Assembly (NCBI RefSeq): GCF_007828215.1 | Contig: NZ_VIUE01000007.1 | Location: 124,001-188,000 of the forward strand | Origin: Pseudomonas sp. SJZ074 | GTDB taxonomy: Bacteria > Pseudomonadota > Gammaproteobacteria > Pseudomonadales > Pseudomonadaceae | Reading direction: 5' to 3' | Length of the DNA stretch: 64,000 bases | In this document: piece after piece, positions 36,456 to 47,201 of the stretch | Layout of the letters: each line of letters begins with the position of its first letter | How positions within the stretch are numbered: the stretch's first letter is position 1 | Notes under the pieces: generated by a model | Told to the model about the DNA's origin: nothing | Database searches by the model: none | What the model saw: only the letters and a program-made list of their open reading frames with translations | Made by a program: the position numbers and the translations under genes

Positions 36456-37246
36456 ACTGGCTCCTGGTGTCGGGTGCCACTGCGTTGGGCGAACACTTTG
36501 GCAAGCACGTGTTCACGGATGTCGATGAAGCGCGGGTCGGACTTGATCGACCGCGCTGACTCGCCGGCCCGGTAGCGCTGGCTGAAATCCAGGTGCAGTC
36601 GTTCGACTATCCGCCCCGGGTTGGGCGCCAGCAGGATAAGTTCGGTGGCGAGGAACACGGCTTCTTCAATGTCATGGGTGATCAGGAACACCGGTTTGGC
36701 GGTGCGTTGCCAGACCTGCAACAACAGCTCCTGCATCTGCTCACGGGTGAAGGCATCGAGGGCGCCGAAGGGCTCGTCCATCAGCAGCACGCGTGGGTCG
36801 GCCGCCAGCGCCCGGGCGAGGCCGACGCGCTGCTTCTGGCCCCCGGAAAGCTGCCAGACACGGCGTTGCTCAAAGCCGGCCAGGCCCACCAGGGCGAGCA
36901 TCTCCCGGGCGCGGGTTTCCCGTGGTTCCCTGGCGACCCCGGCCAGTTCCAGGCCGAACCCGACGTTTGCCAGCACATTCTGCCAAGGCAGCAGCGCGTC
37001 GTCCTGGAACACCACGCCGCGTTCGGCGCCGGGCCCCGAGACCTGCACGCCGTCCAGCGTGATCTGCCCGGCACCGGGCTCGACGAATCCGGCGATCAGG
37101 TTCAGCAGCGAGGTCTTGCCGCTGCCGGACGGCCCCAGGGCAACCAGCAGTTGCTGTGGCCCCAGGGTCAGTGAAATGTCCGTCAACACGGCTTCCGACG
37201 CCCCGGGATACTGTGCGCCGATGCGCTCCAGCTGTAACAAGGCCAT
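36452..37246 (-). CDS. tauB: Taurine ABC transporter ATP-binding protein
   Basis: A 264-residue ATPase: Walker [19 protein letters not shown], signature [16 protein letters not shown], Walker [20 protein letters not shown]. The long frame upstream of [10 protein letters not shown] overlaps tauA out of frame and is not coding. The ATG at 37246 follows an A/G-rich stretch 28 bases after the tauA stop. Confidence 0.95.
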   Translation of the reverse strand: MALLQLERIGAQYPGASEAVLTDISLTLGPQQLLVALGPSGSGKTSLLNLIAGFVEPGAGQITLDGVQVSGPGAERGVVFQDDALLPWQNVLANVGFGLELAGVAREPRETRAREMLALVGLAGFEQRRVWQLSGGQKQRVGLARALAADPRVLLMDEPFGALDAFTREQMQELLLQVWQRTAKPVFLITHDIEEAVFLATELILLAPNPGRIVERLHLDFSQRYRAGESARSIKSDPRFIDIREHVLAKVFAQRSGTRHQEPV

Positions 37247-37274
37247 GGCGGTGCCCCCCTTTTTTCTTGGCGAA

Positions 37275-38252
37275 TCAGTGAGCGATGTATTTGGCGCTGA
37301 CGTAGGGGGCGTAGTCGGGCAGGACCGCTTCCACCTTGCCTTGCTCCTTGAGAAACGCAGCGGTATTGGTGATGGCCTGGGTGGTCGGTGCGCCGAGGCT
37401 CGCGATCTGGTCGGCCGCCAGCGGGTACACGTTGCCTTGCAGCAACAGCGGGATGTCGCTGGCCTTGGCACCGGAGAGCTTCACCAGCTTGTCGATATTG
37501 GCCGTGTCCGCCAGCCAGGCTTGCGGGTCCTTGCGGTATTGGGCGTAGGCATCCAGGGTGACCTTGGCGAAGGCGGTGACGATTTCAGGGTGCTTCTGGG
37601 CGAAGTCCTTGCGCACGATCCAGGCATCGAAGGTTGGCGTGCCGAATTTGGCCAGTTCCGCCGAAGTGATCAGCACCGTGCCGTTTTCCTTGGCCACGCC
37701 CAGGGCCGGGTCCCAGACATAGGTGGCATCGATGTCGCCACGCTTCCAGGCGGCGATGATGGCCGGTGGCGCAAGGTTGAGTACCGTGACCTTCGACGGG
37801 TCGATGTCCCAATGCTTCAACGCGGCGAGCAGGCTGTAGTGACCGGTGGAAACGAACGGTACGGCGATCTTCTTGCCGATCAGGTCCTGCGGGGTCTTGA
37901 TCCCGGCACCGTCGCGGGCTACCAGGGCTTCGGCGGCGCCGATCTGGGTGGCGATGAGGAAGGTTTCCACCGGGACCTTGCGGGTGATGGCGGCGGTCAG
38001 AGGGCTGGAACCGAGGTAGCCGATCTGCACATCACCCGAGGCGATGGCGGTGATGACGTCGGCGCCATTATCGAACTTGCGCCAGTCGATGCTGGCCTGG
38101 GTGGCTTTTTCATAAGCGCCGTTGGCCTGGGCAACTTTGGCCGGGTCGACGGTGGTCTGGTAGGCGACGGTCAGGTCGGCGGCTTGGGCAAACAGACTCG
38201 CGGCAGCCAGGGAGGCGGCTGCGAGAAGGCGAAGGGGGAAACTCAAAGTCAT
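37275..38252 (-). CDS. tauA: Taurine-binding periplasmic protein
   Basis: A 325-residue NMT1/SsuA-like binding protein with a signal peptide ([20 protein letters not shown], then FAQA before ADLTVAYQ). Family marks are [32 protein letters not shown] and [11 protein letters not shown]. First gene of the tau operon. The cleavage region has no cysteine, so it is soluble. Sulfate-starvation control via CysB/Cbl is established for homologues. Confidence 0.95.
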   Translation of the reverse strand: MTLSFPLRLLAAASLAAASLFAQAADLTVAYQTTVDPAKVAQANGAYEKATQASIDWRKFDNGADVITAIASGDVQIGYLGSSPLTAAITRKVPVETFLIATQIGAAEALVARDGAGIKTPQDLIGKKIAVPFVSTGHYSLLAALKHWDIDPSKVTVLNLAPPAIIAAWKRGDIDATYVWDPALGVAKENGTVLITSAELAKFGTPTFDAWIVRKDFAQKHPEIVTAFAKVTLDAYAQYRKDPQAWLADTANIDKLVKLSGAKASDIPLLLQGNVYPLAADQIASLGAPTTQAITNTAAFLKEQGKVEAVLPDYAPYVSAKYIAH

Positions 38253-38327
38253 GGGAGAACTCCTCAACAGGCCGCCGGGTATTCGGCGTTGGAGGAGACT
38301 AAATGATCTAAGAATTCAAAAATAAAT

Positions 38328-38361
38328 AACTTTTTCGCATGAGCTTATCAGCGAAAAAGTT
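38328..38361. promoter_or_regulatory. 11-bp inverted repeat between gshA and tauA
   Basis: AACTTTTTCGC (38328-38338) and GCGAAAAAGTT (38351-38361) are perfect reverse complements with a 12-base loop. On the minus strand the hairpin is followed by ATTTATTTTTG. It could terminate gshA, or be part of the tauA control region, since it lies about 75-110 bases before the tauA start. Confidence 0.55.
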
Positions 38362-38381
38362 GATCACAGGGAGGGGCGAGG

Positions 38382-38420
38382 TCCTTGTGGCGAGGTGAGC
38401 GAGCTCCCTCGCCACAAGGA
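38382..38420. repeat. Inverted repeat, GTGGCGAGG family (14-bp perfect stem)
   Basis: TCCTTGTGGCGAGG and CCTCGCCACAAGGA pair perfectly around GTGAGCGAGCT. It lies just downstream of the gshA stop. Confidence 0.75.
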
Positions 38421-38439
38421 CCTGCTCGACAAATGCGAT

Positions 38440-40023
38440 CTAGTTACTGATCGCCAGGATGCTCGCCTGGTACGAACCCACGAACACGTCGAAATCGCCT
38501 ACTTCGTTCTGTTCCAGCTCGGCTTGCTGGGCCAGGGACTCGCGAGCGGAGGCTTCGAACGCAGCCTGTTCCTGGGCCGGCAATGGTTCGGCACGGAATA
38601 ACTCGGCGTGAGCCTTGCTCTGGCGCAGGGAGAACTGGGCGAAGCTTTCCTGATGTTCCGCCATGGCCGCCAGGACCTGAGCGGATGGAGTCAGGGATGG
38701 GTCCCGGACCTTTGCCAGTTGTGCATCCAGGGCCTGGCGGTGAGCAGCGCCACCGTGGCTCTGGTCGAGCAACGATGCCAGCGGAGCGATCTGCTCCAGC
38801 AGTTCGATGGCCCATGCTTGCATGTCCACCGATTGGCCCTGGCGCTGCAGTTGCAAGCCCGGCTTGCGGCCTTCCTTGACCACGGTCAGGAAGTTGTCCG
38901 TGGCATTGCCGCATTCGCTGCTTTCGAACAACGGGCTCTCATTGAGGCCGCAATACAGCAGGAACGCATCGAGGAAACGGGACTCGGTGACGTCGATGCC
39001 CAATGGCAGGAACGGGTTGATGTCCAGGCAGCGTACTTCGACATACTGAATGCCCCGGGCCATCAAGGCCTGGATCGGACGTTCGCCGGTGTAGGTCACC
39101 CGCTTGGGACGAATGTTGGAGTAGTACTCGTTTTCGATCTGCAGGATGTTGGTGTTGAGCTGCACCCACTCGCCGTTCCGATGTGTGCCGACTTCGACAT
39201 ACGGTGCATAAGGCGTCGCCACCGCCTTGCGCAGGCTGTCGGTATAGCTCGCCAGGTCGTTGTAGCACGGCGTCAGGCCGGCCTGGGCGTTGCTCTGGTA
39301 ACCCAGGTCGCTCATGCGCAGGCTGGTGGCATAAGGCAGGTACAGGGTGTCCGGGTCCAGTTGTTCCAATTGATGCGGGCGACCCCGCAGGAAACCGGCG
39401 TCCAGGGCTGGCGAGGCGCCGAACAGGTACATCAGCAGCCAGCTGTAGCGACGGAAATTACGGATCAGCGCGATGTAGGCCAGCGACTGGAAATCACGGT
39501 CGCTGACGTCTGCCGCCTCGGCCTGGCGGAGCAGCGGCCAGAGTTTTTCCGGCAGGGAAAAGTTGTAGTGGATTCCGGCGATGCATTGCATGGTCTTGCC
39601 GTAGCGCAGGGCCAGGCCCTGGCGATAGACATACTTGAGCCGACCGATGTTCGAGGTGCCGTAATACGCGATGGGAATCTCTTCTTCCGCCGGCAGCGGG
39701 CACGGCATCGACGGACTCCACAGGAATTCATCACCGAGTTTGCTGTAGACAAACCGGTGGATCCTGTCGAGGCTACTCAGGGTATCGGCCGGGTCTGCCA
39801 GGGCCGGGGTGATGAACTCCAGCAGCGACTCGGAATAGTCGGTGGTGATCTGCTCGTTGGTCAGCGCCGAGCCCAGGGCTTCGGGATGCGGAGTCAACGC
39901 CAGGCGCCCGCTGTCCGTGACACGCAGGCATTCACGTTCGATACCGTGCAGGCACTGCTCGAGCAGGGAGAGGTTGGCGCGCTCGCCGAGCAGGGCCAGG
40001 CGGCGGTTTAAGAGGTCGCTCAA
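38440..40023 (-). CDS. gshA: Glutamate-cysteine ligase
   Basis: Joins glutamate and cysteine in the first step of glutathione synthesis. The sequence matches the gammaproteobacterial class 1 enzyme: [75 protein letters not shown] place the start at a TTG at 40023 ([12 protein letters not shown]), with AAGGA seven bases before it. This gives 527 residues and the conserved N terminus. The open frame continues five codons to a GTG that has no ribosome-binding site. Confidence 0.95.
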   Translation of the reverse strand: MSDLLNRRLALLGERANLSLLEQCLHGIERECLRVTDSGRLALTPHPEALGSALTNEQITTDYSESLLEFITPALADPADTLSSLDRIHRFVYSKLGDEFLWSPSMPCPLPAEEEIPIAYYGTSNIGRLKYVYRQGLALRYGKTMQCIAGIHYNFSLPEKLWPLLRQAEAADVSDRDFQSLAYIALIRNFRRYSWLLMYLFGASPALDAGFLRGRPHQLEQLDPDTLYLPYATSLRMSDLGYQSNAQAGLTPCYNDLASYTDSLRKAVATPYAPYVEVGTHRNGEWVQLNTNILQIENEYYSNIRPKRVTYTGERPIQALMARGIQYVEVRCLDINPFLPLGIDVTESRFLDAFLLYCGLNESPLFESSECGNATDNFLTVVKEGRKPGLQLQRQGQSVDMQAWAIELLEQIAPLASLLDQSHGGAAHRQALDAQLAKVRDPSLTPSAQVLAAMAEHQESFAQFSLRQSKAHAELFRAEPLPAQEQAAFEASARESLAQQAELEQNEVGDFDVFVGSYQASILAISN

Positions 40024-40132
40024 GTTGAATTCCTTCACGCGTCAGTCGCCCCAATATGGGGGTGGGCAAGGCGCTCTACAAGGGTGAAGTTGAAACTGGC
40101 GTTATCGCCTGGTTTTGGCGCGCCACAACCCC

Positions 40133-40222
40133 TGTAGGAGCGGGCTTGCTCGCGAAGAGGGTCTATCAGTCAGCATTGATGTGGCCTGACACTCCGCTTT
40201 CGCGAGCAAGCCCGCTCCCACA
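40133..40222. repeat. REP inverted pair (GGGCTTGC type)
   Basis: GTAGGAGCGGGCTTGCTCGC and GCGAGCAAGCCCGCTCCCAC are about 47 bases apart, between gshA and the downstream end of the tex-thioesterase pair. Confidence 0.9.
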
Positions 40223-40278
40223 GAGAAGCCCGGCGCCGCATTGCAGCATCGAAATTAACCCAAATCGATGACAGGGAG

Positions 40279-40662
40279 CTATAGGACAGCGAAGGTGCCT
40301 TGTGCTTTTGCGACCAGCTTGTCGCCCTGGGTCACGTCAGCCTCGACCACCAGCGTGCGTCGGCCTGGATGGAGGACCCGGGCCGTGCACAGCACCTCGC
40401 CGTCGGACACGGCGCGAATGTAGTTGATCTTGCATTCGATGGTCGCGCTCTGCTGATCAAAGCCATGGACACTGGAGCAAGCCAGGCCCATGGCGATGTC
40501 CACCAGGCTGAACAGTGCGCCGCCGTGCAGCTTGCCGCCGCGATTGCGCAACGGCGGCTCCAGGGCCAGGGCGACTTGCGCTACCCCGTCCCCGAGGCTG
40601 TGCAGGCGGCAGCCGAGCAGCTTGAAGAAGGCGCTTTCCACCAGCCCGGCCGGCGCGTCCAT
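40279..40662 (-). CDS. PaaI-family hotdog thioesterase
   Basis: A 127-residue single hotdog domain. The family motif GGKLHGGALFSLVDIAMGLA holds the catalytic Asp, and INYIRAVSDGEVLCTARVLH follows. It should hydrolyse acyl-CoA thioesters of unknown chain type. Its ATG overlaps the tex stop (TGATG), so it is cotranslated with tex. This pairing is common in Pseudomonas but has no known functional meaning. Confidence 0.9.
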   Translation of the reverse strand: MDAPAGLVESAFFKLLGCRLHSLGDGVAQVALALEPPLRNRGGKLHGGALFSLVDIAMGLACSSVHGFDQQSATIECKINYIRAVSDGEVLCTARVLHPGRRTLVVEADVTQGDKLVAKAQGTFAVL

Positions 40663-42986
40663 CAGCGCTTCTTCAACTGCTTGGCGTTGGCGAACAGCGA
40701 GGCCATGGCGTTGCTGGCCGGGGCTGCGGTGACGGTTTCCTTGCGCGGCGCGGTGTTTTGCGACTGGCGCGGCGCCGAGCTTGGACGCGGGCCACGGGCA
40801 CCGTCGACCTTCTCGCCGGGGGTGTCGCTCATGCGCATCGACAGGCCGACGCGTTTGCGCGGGATGTCGACTTCCATGACCTTCACTTTCACCACGTCAC
40901 CGGCCTTCACGGCTTCGCGCGGGTCCTTGATGAACTTCTCCGACAAGGCGGAGATATGCACCAGGCCGTCCTGATGCACGCCGATGTCGACGAATGCCCC
41001 GAAATTGGTGACGTTGGTCACCACGCCTTCCAGGATCATGCCGGGTTGCAGGTCCTTGAGGTCTTCGACGCCTTCCTGGAACTCGGCGGTCTTGAACTCG
41101 GGACGCGGGTCACGGCCGGGCTTCTCCAGTTCTTGCAGGATATCGGTGACGGTGGGCAGGCCGAAGGTCTCGTCGGTGAATTTCTTCGGGTCCAGGCGCT
41201 TGAGGAACGCGGCGTCACCGATCAGCGAACGGATGTCGCGATCGGTCTGGGCGGCGATGCGTTGCACCAGCGGATAGGCTTCGGGGTGGACGGCCGACGA
41301 ATCCAGCGGGTTGTCGCCGTTCATCACGCGCAGGAAGCCGGCGGCCAGTTCGAAGGTTTTTTCCCCCAGGCGCGGGACTTTCTTCAGCGCGGCTCGGGTT
41401 TTGAAGGCGCCGTGCTCATCGCGGTGGGTCACGATGTTCTGCGCCAGCGTAGCGTTGAGGCCCGAGATCCGCGCCAACAGCGCCACCGAAGCGGTGTTCA
41501 CGTCCACGCCCACGGCGTTTACGCAGTCTTCCACCACGGCGTCCAGGCCGCGGGCCAGTTTCAACTGGGACACGTCGTGTTGGTATTGGCCGACACCAAT
41601 GGATTTCGGGTCGATCTTCACCAGCTCCGCCAGGGGGTCCTGCAGGCGACGGGCAATCGATACCGCGCCACGGATCGACACGTCCAGCTCCGGAAACTCC
41701 TTGGACGCCAGTTCCGACGCCGAGTAAACAGAAGCGCCAGCCTCGGACACCATGACCTTGGTCATTTTCATGGCCGGGTATTTCTTGATCAGCTCGGCGG
41801 CCAGCTTGTCCGTCTCACGGCTGGCGGTGCCGTTGCCGATGGCGATCAGGTCCACCGAATGCTTGGCGCACAGGGCGGCGAGCACCGCAAGGGTCTGGTC
41901 CCATTTGTTGTGCGGGACGTGAGGATAGACCGTCGTGTGGTCCAGCAGCTTGCCGGTGGAATCCACCACCGCCACCTTGCAGCCGGTACGCAGGCCCGGG
42001 TCCAGGCCCAAGGTGGCGCGTGGGCCGGCCGGTGCCGCTAGCAGCAGGTCGTGCAGGTTGTGGGCGAAGACGTTGATGGCCTCGGTTTCGGCGTTGTCGC
42101 GAAGTTCGCCCAACAGGTCGGTCTCCAGGTGGGTGTAGAGCTTGACCTTCCAGGTCCAGCGCACCACCTCCGCCAGCCATTTGTCGGCGGCGCGGTTCTG
42201 GTTCTGGATGCCGAACTGCTGGCCGATCATGCCTTCGCAGGGGTGCATGGTGCCGGGCAATTCATCACCGACTTTCAACGCGGAGCTGAGGATGCCTTCG
42301 TTACGGCCACGGAAAATTGCCAGGGCGCGGTGGGACGGCACGTTCTTGAGCGGTTCGTCGTGCTCGAAGTAATCCCGGAACTTCGCCCCTTCCTCTTCCT
42401 TGCCTGCAATCACGCGGGCACTGAGGATGGCTTCCTGTTTCAGGAAGTTGCGCAATTTTTCCAGCAGGTTGGCGTCTTCGGCGAAGCGCTCCATGAGGAT
42501 GTACTTGGCACCTTCCAGCGCCGCTTTCACGTCTGCCACGCCTTTTTCGGCATCGACGAAACGTGCGGCTTCGGCCTCAGGCGCCAGGGTCGGGTCGTTG
42601 AACAGCCCGTCGGCCAGTTCGCCAAGCCCGGCTTCCAGGGCGATCTGGCCCTTGGTGCGGCGCTTCTGTTTGTAGGGCAGGTACAAGTCTTCGAGACGGG
42701 TCTTGGTGTCCGCCAACTTGATGTCGCGTTCGAGCGCCGGGGTCAGCTTGCCCTGTTCCTGAATGCTGGCCAGGATGCTGATACGCCGTTCGTCGAGTTC
42801 ACGCAGGTAGCGCAGGCGCTCTTCCAGATGACGCAGTTGAGTGTCATCGAGGCTGCCGGTCACTTCTTTTCGGTAACGGGCGATAAAAGGCACCGTGGAG
42901 CCTTCATCGAGTAGCGCGACGGCCGCTTCGACCTGTTGCGGGCGTACGCCGAGTTCCTCGGCGATGCGGCTGTTGATGCTGTCCAT
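40662..42986 (-). CDS. tex: Tex family RNA-binding transcriptional accessory protein
   Basis: A 774-residue protein with the full Tex order: N-terminal helical domain ([20 protein letters not shown]), YqgF/RNase H-like domain ([18 protein letters not shown]), helix-hairpin-helix region ([20 protein letters not shown]) and a C-terminal S1 RNA-binding domain ([20 protein letters not shown], about 645-715). Tex affects transcription and is homologous to Spt6. The start [12 protein letters not shown] at 42986 is the family start. It is divergent from ompR. Confidence 0.95.
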   Translation of the reverse strand: MDSINSRIAEELGVRPQQVEAAVALLDEGSTVPFIARYRKEVTGSLDDTQLRHLEERLRYLRELDERRISILASIQEQGKLTPALERDIKLADTKTRLEDLYLPYKQKRRTKGQIALEAGLGELADGLFNDPTLAPEAEAARFVDAEKGVADVKAALEGAKYILMERFAEDANLLEKLRNFLKQEAILSARVIAGKEEEGAKFRDYFEHDEPLKNVPSHRALAIFRGRNEGILSSALKVGDELPGTMHPCEGMIGQQFGIQNQNRAADKWLAEVVRWTWKVKLYTHLETDLLGELRDNAETEAINVFAHNLHDLLLAAPAGPRATLGLDPGLRTGCKVAVVDSTGKLLDHTTVYPHVPHNKWDQTLAVLAALCAKHSVDLIAIGNGTASRETDKLAAELIKKYPAMKMTKVMVSEAGASVYSASELASKEFPELDVSIRGAVSIARRLQDPLAELVKIDPKSIGVGQYQHDVSQLKLARGLDAVVEDCVNAVGVDVNTASVALLARISGLNATLAQNIVTHRDEHGAFKTRAALKKVPRLGEKTFELAAGFLRVMNGDNPLDSSAVHPEAYPLVQRIAAQTDRDIRSLIGDAAFLKRLDPKKFTDETFGLPTVTDILQELEKPGRDPRPEFKTAEFQEGVEDLKDLQPGMILEGVVTNVTNFGAFVDIGVHQDGLVHISALSEKFIKDPREAVKAGDVVKVKVMEVDIPRKRVGLSMRMSDTPGEKVDGARGPRPSSAPRQSQNTAPRKETVTAAPASNAMASLFANAKQLKKR

Positions 42987-43342
42987 AAAACCACCTGACA
43001 AATGATGAAATCAGGCCCGCCGGCGCAGAACAGGGCTCGGCGAGACTGGTTGAGCGGCCTGGCGTGGGCCGCTGCCTGGGTCAAGAGAGGCTGCCTGTTG
43101 ACCCGCGAAATTCAAAAAGTGCTGCCTGGCCAGAGGGAAAAAGACCCATCGAGGGGGACGATCCGACATTCCCAGGCACAAAAGGCCGCGCATTATAACC
43201 AGCGTTGCGGCTTTCGGGGTGTCAGGGTCTGTAGGTCCGATACCCGTATGGGTGGAGATGGAGGAAAAATCTGCTAACAATGCACACGGTGCGTATAACG
43301 GCAGCTAGGCCATAATGCGCGCCGAGATCAAAGGAGCTTCCT
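42987..43342. other. Divergent intergenic region tex/ompR
   Basis: 356 gene-free bases. A CATAAT hexamer at 43311-43316 could be an ompR -10, but no good -35 lies 16-18 bases upstream. AAGGAG at about 43,330 is the ompR ribosome-binding site. I see no small gene here. Confidence 0.5.
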
Positions 43343-44083
43343 ATGAGCAGCACTGCACAAACTGCTGAAGGCGAAAAAATTCTGATTGTTGACGACGACC
43401 CGGGGCTGAGCAGCCTGCTGGAGCGTTTTTTCGTCAGCAAGGGCTATCGGGCCCGCACCGTACCCAATACCGAACAGATGGATCGGCTGCTGGCCCGTGA
43501 AGTCTTCAACCTGGTGGTGCTCGACCTGATGCTGCCTGGCGAGGACGGCTTGACGGCCTGCCGCCGCCTACGCGGCGCGAACAACCAGATCCCGATCATC
43601 ATGCTCACTGCCAAGGGCGACGAGTTGAGCCGTATCAAGGGCCTGGAATTGGGCGCCGACGATTACCTGGCCAAGCCGTTCAACCCCGACGAACTCATGG
43701 CCCGGGTCAAGGCGGTTCTTCGTCGTCAGTCGGCCCCGGTGCCTGGAGCCCCAGGCAGCGAAGATGAAAGCGTGACTTTCGGTGATTACGAGCTGTCCCT
43801 GGCCACCCGTGAGCTCAAGCGTGGTGATGAAATCCACATGCTGACCACCGGTGAGTTCGCCGTGCTCAAGGCCCTGGTGATGAACGCCCGTCAACCGCTG
43901 ACCCGGGACAAGCTCATGAATCTGGCCCGTGGGCGCGAGTGGGATGCGCTGGAGCGCTCCATCGATGTACAGATTTCCCGCCTGCGTCGGATGATCGAGC
44001 CTGACCCTTCCAAGCCGCGCTATATCCAGACCGTCTGGGGCGTAGGCTATGTATTCGTGCCGGATGGTGCCGCCAGCAAGTGA
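43343..44083 (+). CDS. ompR: Response regulator OmpR
   Basis: A 246-residue two-component regulator with a receiver domain (acidic pocket VDDDPG, phospho-acceptor Asp61 in LVVLDLMLPGEDG, and the lysine in YLAKPFNPDEL) and a C-terminal winged helix (DKLMNLARGREWDALERSID, RPRYIQTVWGVGYVF-like end). Partner of EnvZ in osmotic and envelope control. AAGGAG precedes the ATG. The usual tight junction to envZ is broken here by a 110-base repeat-containing gap. Confidence 0.96.
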   Translation: MSSTAQTAEGEKILIVDDDPGLSSLLERFFVSKGYRARTVPNTEQMDRLLAREVFNLVVLDLMLPGEDGLTACRRLRGANNQIPIIMLTAKGDELSRIKGLELGADDYLAKPFNPDELMARVKAVLRRQSAPVPGAPGSEDESVTFGDYELSLATRELKRGDEIHMLTTGEFAVLKALVMNARQPLTRDKLMNLARGREWDALERSIDVQISRLRRMIEPDPSKPRYIQTVWGVGYVFVPDGAASK

Positions 44084-44092
44084 TCGGCGATT

Positions 44093-44175
44093 TGTAGGAG
44101 CGGGTGGCCTGGCAGGTTGAGTTTCTTCCAGGCGACTCGCGGTCCATCAGTATGCGAGCATCGCTCGCTCCTGCA
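44093..44175. repeat. Degenerate REP pair inside the ompR-envZ gap
   Basis: TTGTAGGAGCGGGTGGCC at one side and GCGAGCATCGCTCGCTCCTGCAA at the other resemble eroded REP copies. The inner parts have diverged. Confidence 0.65.
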
Positions 44176-44193
44176 AGTGTGTAGCGGTTATCC

Positions 44194-45507
44194 ATGAAAA
44201 CCCCGGTTTGGTTCCCCCAGAGTTTCTTTTCCCGCACCCTCTGGCTGGTGCTGATCGTCGTGCTCTTTTCCAAGGCGCTGACGTTGGTCTACCTGCTGAT
44301 GAACGAAGATGTCCTGGTGGACCGCCAGTACAGTCACGGCGTTGCTCTGACCCTGCGCGCCTACTGGGCTGCCGATGAAACCAATCGGGCGAAGATCGCC
44401 GAGGCGGCGACGCTGATCCGGGTGGTCGGTGCAGGAGTGCCCGAAGGCGAACAGCACTGGCCCTACAGTGAAATCTATCAACGGCAGATGCAGGCCGAAC
44501 TGGGCACCGATACCGAGGTGCGCCTGAGAATGCATTCGCCCCCGGCATTGTGGGTGCGTGCCCCAAGCCTGGGGGATGGCTGGCTGAAGGTGCCGTTGTA
44601 CCCGCATCCCCTGCGTGGCCAGAAAATCTGGAACGTGCTGGGCTGGTTCCTGGCCATCGGTCTGTTGTCGACCGCGTCGGCATGGATCTTCGTCAGCCAG
44701 CTCAACCAACCGTTGAAACGCCTGGTCTACGCGGCCCGACAGTTGGGCCAGGGGCGTAGCGTGCGGTTGCCCATCAGTGACACGCCCAGCGAAATGACCG
44801 AAGTGTATCGGGCCTTCAACCAGATGGCCGAGGATGTCGAGCAGGCCGGACGCGAGCGGGAGCTGATGCTCGCCGGGGTCTCCCATGATCTGCGCACGCC
44901 GCTGACCCGGTTGCGGCTGTCGCTGGAGCTGATGGGCGAGCGCACCGACCTGACCCATGAAATGGTCCGTGATATCGAAGACATGGATGCGATTCTCGAC
45001 CAGTTCCTGGCGTTCATTCGCGACGGACGCGATGAGTCGGTGGAGGAAGTGGACCTCAGCGAGTTGGTACGGGAGGTGGTCGCGCCCTATAACCAGGGCG
45101 ATGAAAAAGTGCACCTGCAGTTGGAGCCGATCCAGCCGTTCCCGTTGCGCCGGGTGTCGATGAAGCGGCTGCTGAACAACCTGATCGGCAACGCCCTGAA
45201 CCACGCCGGGGCTGGCGTCGAGGTAGCGGCTTATGTCTCTGGCGACACCAACGCGCCCTATGTGGTGTTGAGCGTCATGGACCGTGGCGCCGGCATCGAT
45301 CCGTCGGAGCTGGAGGCCATTTTCAATCCCTTCACCCGTGGCGACCGTGCCCGGGGCGGAAAGGGCACGGGGTTGGGCCTGGCGATCGTCAAGCGCATTG
45401 CCTCGATGCACGGTGGCAACGTCGAGCTGCGCAACCGCGTCGGCGGCGGGCTCGAAGCGCGGGTGCGGTTGCCGTTGGGGTTGATGCTGCCTAGGGATGC
45501 GGTATAG
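44194..45507 (+). CDS. envZ: Sensor histidine kinase EnvZ
   Basis: A 437-residue inner-membrane kinase with two membrane spans (about 9-30 and 148-170), a short periplasmic domain, HAMP (FVSQLNQPLKRLVYAARQLG), the H-box SHDLRTPLTRLRLSLELM with the phospho-histidine at about residue 231, an N-box NLIGNALNHAG and G-boxes DRGAGIDPSE/GKGTGLGLAIV. It phosphorylates and dephosphorylates OmpR. Confidence 0.95.
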   Translation: MKTPVWFPQSFFSRTLWLVLIVVLFSKALTLVYLLMNEDVLVDRQYSHGVALTLRAYWAADETNRAKIAEAATLIRVVGAGVPEGEQHWPYSEIYQRQMQAELGTDTEVRLRMHSPPALWVRAPSLGDGWLKVPLYPHPLRGQKIWNVLGWFLAIGLLSTASAWIFVSQLNQPLKRLVYAARQLGQGRSVRLPISDTPSEMTEVYRAFNQMAEDVEQAGRERELMLAGVSHDLRTPLTRLRLSLELMGERTDLTHEMVRDIEDMDAILDQFLAFIRDGRDESVEEVDLSELVREVVAPYNQGDEKVHLQLEPIQPFPLRRVSMKRLLNNLIGNALNHAGAGVEVAAYVSGDTNAPYVVLSVMDRGAGIDPSELEAIFNPFTRGDRARGGKGTGLGLAIVKRIASMHGGNVELRNRVGGGLEARVRLPLGLMLPRDAV

Positions 45508-45508
45508 A

Positions 45509-45574
45509 AGCAGCGGCGAGCTACGAGCGGCAAGCTACAAGCTGATTGGCTTCTGCTTGAAGCTCGCAACTGCT
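45509..45574. terminator. Candidate bidirectional hairpin between envZ and rimK
   Basis: AGCAGCGGCGAGCT (45509-45522) pairs with AGCTCGCAACTGCT (45561-45574) at 12 of 14 positions. It fills the gap between the convergent envZ and rimK stops. There is no T run, so its use as a terminator is uncertain. Confidence 0.5.
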
Positions 45575-45575
45575 C

Positions 45576-46481
45576 CTACCCCTTGCCCTTGGTCCGGGTC
45601 ATGTTCGGCCCGCCATTCTTTTCCAGATGCTCGATGATGATTCCCGCCACGTTCTTGTTCGTGGTGGTTTCGATGCCTTCCAGGCCAGGCGAGGAATTGA
45701 CCTCCATCACCAACGGGCCGTGATTGGATCGCAGAATGTCGACACCCGCCACGGCCAGGCCCATGACTTTTGCGGCGCGCAGGGCGGTCATGCGTTCTTC
45801 CGGGGTGATCTTGATCAGGCTGGCGCTGCCACCGCGATGCAGGTTGGAGCGAAATTCCCCAGGCCGGGCCTGACGCTTCATCGAAGCGATGACCTTGTCG
45901 CCGACCACGAAGCAGCGGATGTCCGCGCCGCCAGCTTCCTTGATGTATTCCTGAACCATGATGTTCTGTTTGAGGCCCATGAATGCTTCAATCACCGACT
46001 CTGCCGCCGTCGCGGTTTCGCACAGGACCACGCCGATACCCTGGGTACCTTCCAGTACCTTGATGACCAGCGGTGCGCCATTGACCATCGCGATCAGATC
46101 CGGAATGTCGTCAGGTGAATGAGCAAAACCGGTGACCGGCAGGCCGATACCACGCCGCGACAGCAATTGCAGCGAGCGCAGCTTGTCCCGGGAGCGGGCG
46201 ATTGCCACGGATTCATTGAGAGGGAATACCCCCATCATTTCGAACTGGCGCAGTACGGCGCAGCCATAGAAGGTCACGGATGCACCGATGCGCGGGATCA
46301 CCGCATCGAACCCCTCCAGTGGTTGGCCCCGGTAATGGATCTGGGGCTTGTGGCTGGCGATATTCATATAGGCGCGCAGGGTGTCGATCACCACCATTTC
46401 ATGGCCACGCTCTGTCCCGGCCTCAACCAGGCGACGAGTGGAATACAGACGCGGATTACGCGACAGCACAGCGATCTTCAT
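45576..46481 (-). CDS. rimK: Ribosomal protein S6 glutamate ligase
   Basis: ATP-grasp enzyme of 301 residues that adds glutamates to the C terminus of ribosomal protein RpsF. It begins [20 protein letters not shown] and has [40 protein letters not shown], and [20 protein letters not shown], all conserved in RimK. In P. fluorescens it remodels the proteome and affects colonisation. The start at 46481 overlaps the upstream gene by four bases. Confidence 0.95.
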   Translation of the reverse strand: MKIAVLSRNPRLYSTRRLVEAGTERGHEMVVIDTLRAYMNIASHKPQIHYRGQPLEGFDAVIPRIGASVTFYGCAVLRQFEMMGVFPLNESVAIARSRDKLRSLQLLSRRGIGLPVTGFAHSPDDIPDLIAMVNGAPLVIKVLEGTQGIGVVLCETATAAESVIEAFMGLKQNIMVQEYIKEAGGADIRCFVVGDKVIASMKRQARPGEFRSNLHRGGSASLIKITPEERMTALRAAKVMGLAVAGVDILRSNHGPLVMEVNSSPGLEGIETTTNKNVAGIIIEHLEKNGGPNMTRTKGKG

Positions 46482-46960
46482 GCAACACCTGTGGCAGGGG
46501 TAGTGGATACCGGGAATGCCGGCTTGTCTTGAACATATTTGATGCCTGGATTGACCACCAGTTGGCCGTCGATCAAGGCCTTGGAACCCAACAGCAGGCG
46601 ATAGCGCATGGACTTGCGGCAAGCCAGAGTGAATTCGACCCGCCAGATCCGATCCCCGAGTGCCAGCGTGGTGCTGATCACGTAGCGGACCTGGGCATGT
46701 CCGTTGGAGCTTTTGATCGTTTTGCGCGCCACCAGCGGGGCTTCGCAGCGGCGATGACGCAGTTGTACCACCGTGCCCAGGTGCGCAGTGAAGCGTACCC
46801 ATTTTTCACCGTCACGCTCGAATGGCTCGATATCGGTGGCGTGCAGACTGGAGGTACTGGCACCGGTGTCTATTTTTGCCCGTAGGCCCGCGACTCCCAG
46901 GTCCGGGAGCGCCACCCACTCGCGTAGACCGACAACGGTCAAATGGTCAAAAGTCTTCAA
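46478..46960 (-). CDS. rimB: Retropepsin-like aspartic protease, probable RimB
   Basis: A protein of about 160 residues from the ATP-dependent zinc protease/RimK-associated family. The single retropepsin active-site motif [14 protein letters not shown] lies near residues 28-41, and family members act as dimers. Other family strings are [20 protein letters not shown] and [11 protein letters not shown]. It overlaps rimK by four bases, as in the P. fluorescens rim operon where RimB modulates RimK. I start at a TTG at 46960 ([15 protein letters not shown]). An ATG at 47014 would add 18 residues without a ribosome-binding site. No rimA candidate was recognised upstream. Confidence 0.82.
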   Translation of the reverse strand: MKTFDHLTVVGLREWVALPDLGVAGLRAKIDTGASTSSLHATDIEPFERDGEKWVRFTAHLGTVVQLRHRRCEAPLVARKTIKSSNGHAQVRYVISTTLALGDRIWRVEFTLACRKSMRYRLLLGSKALIDGQLVVNPGIKYVQDKPAFPVSTTPATGVA

Positions 46961-47201
46961 TAGAAACAACCTGTGATCGGTACTTCGGATCAGCGAACCT
47001 GCGAGTCGCGGCATTCGTACAGAATAATCACAAAATGGCGACAGTTATCCAGTGGCCTGTCTGGCTGATTCATGCACTTGATTTCAGCGCAAGATTTGCC
47101 GGAAGGGCCGGTTCGGTCGGCATTCTATCTGTCGGCGCGAATTCGTGCGCCCGACAAAAACGGTAGTACAGTTCTGGCTATTGGCAGAAAGAGGAATTGC
47201 A

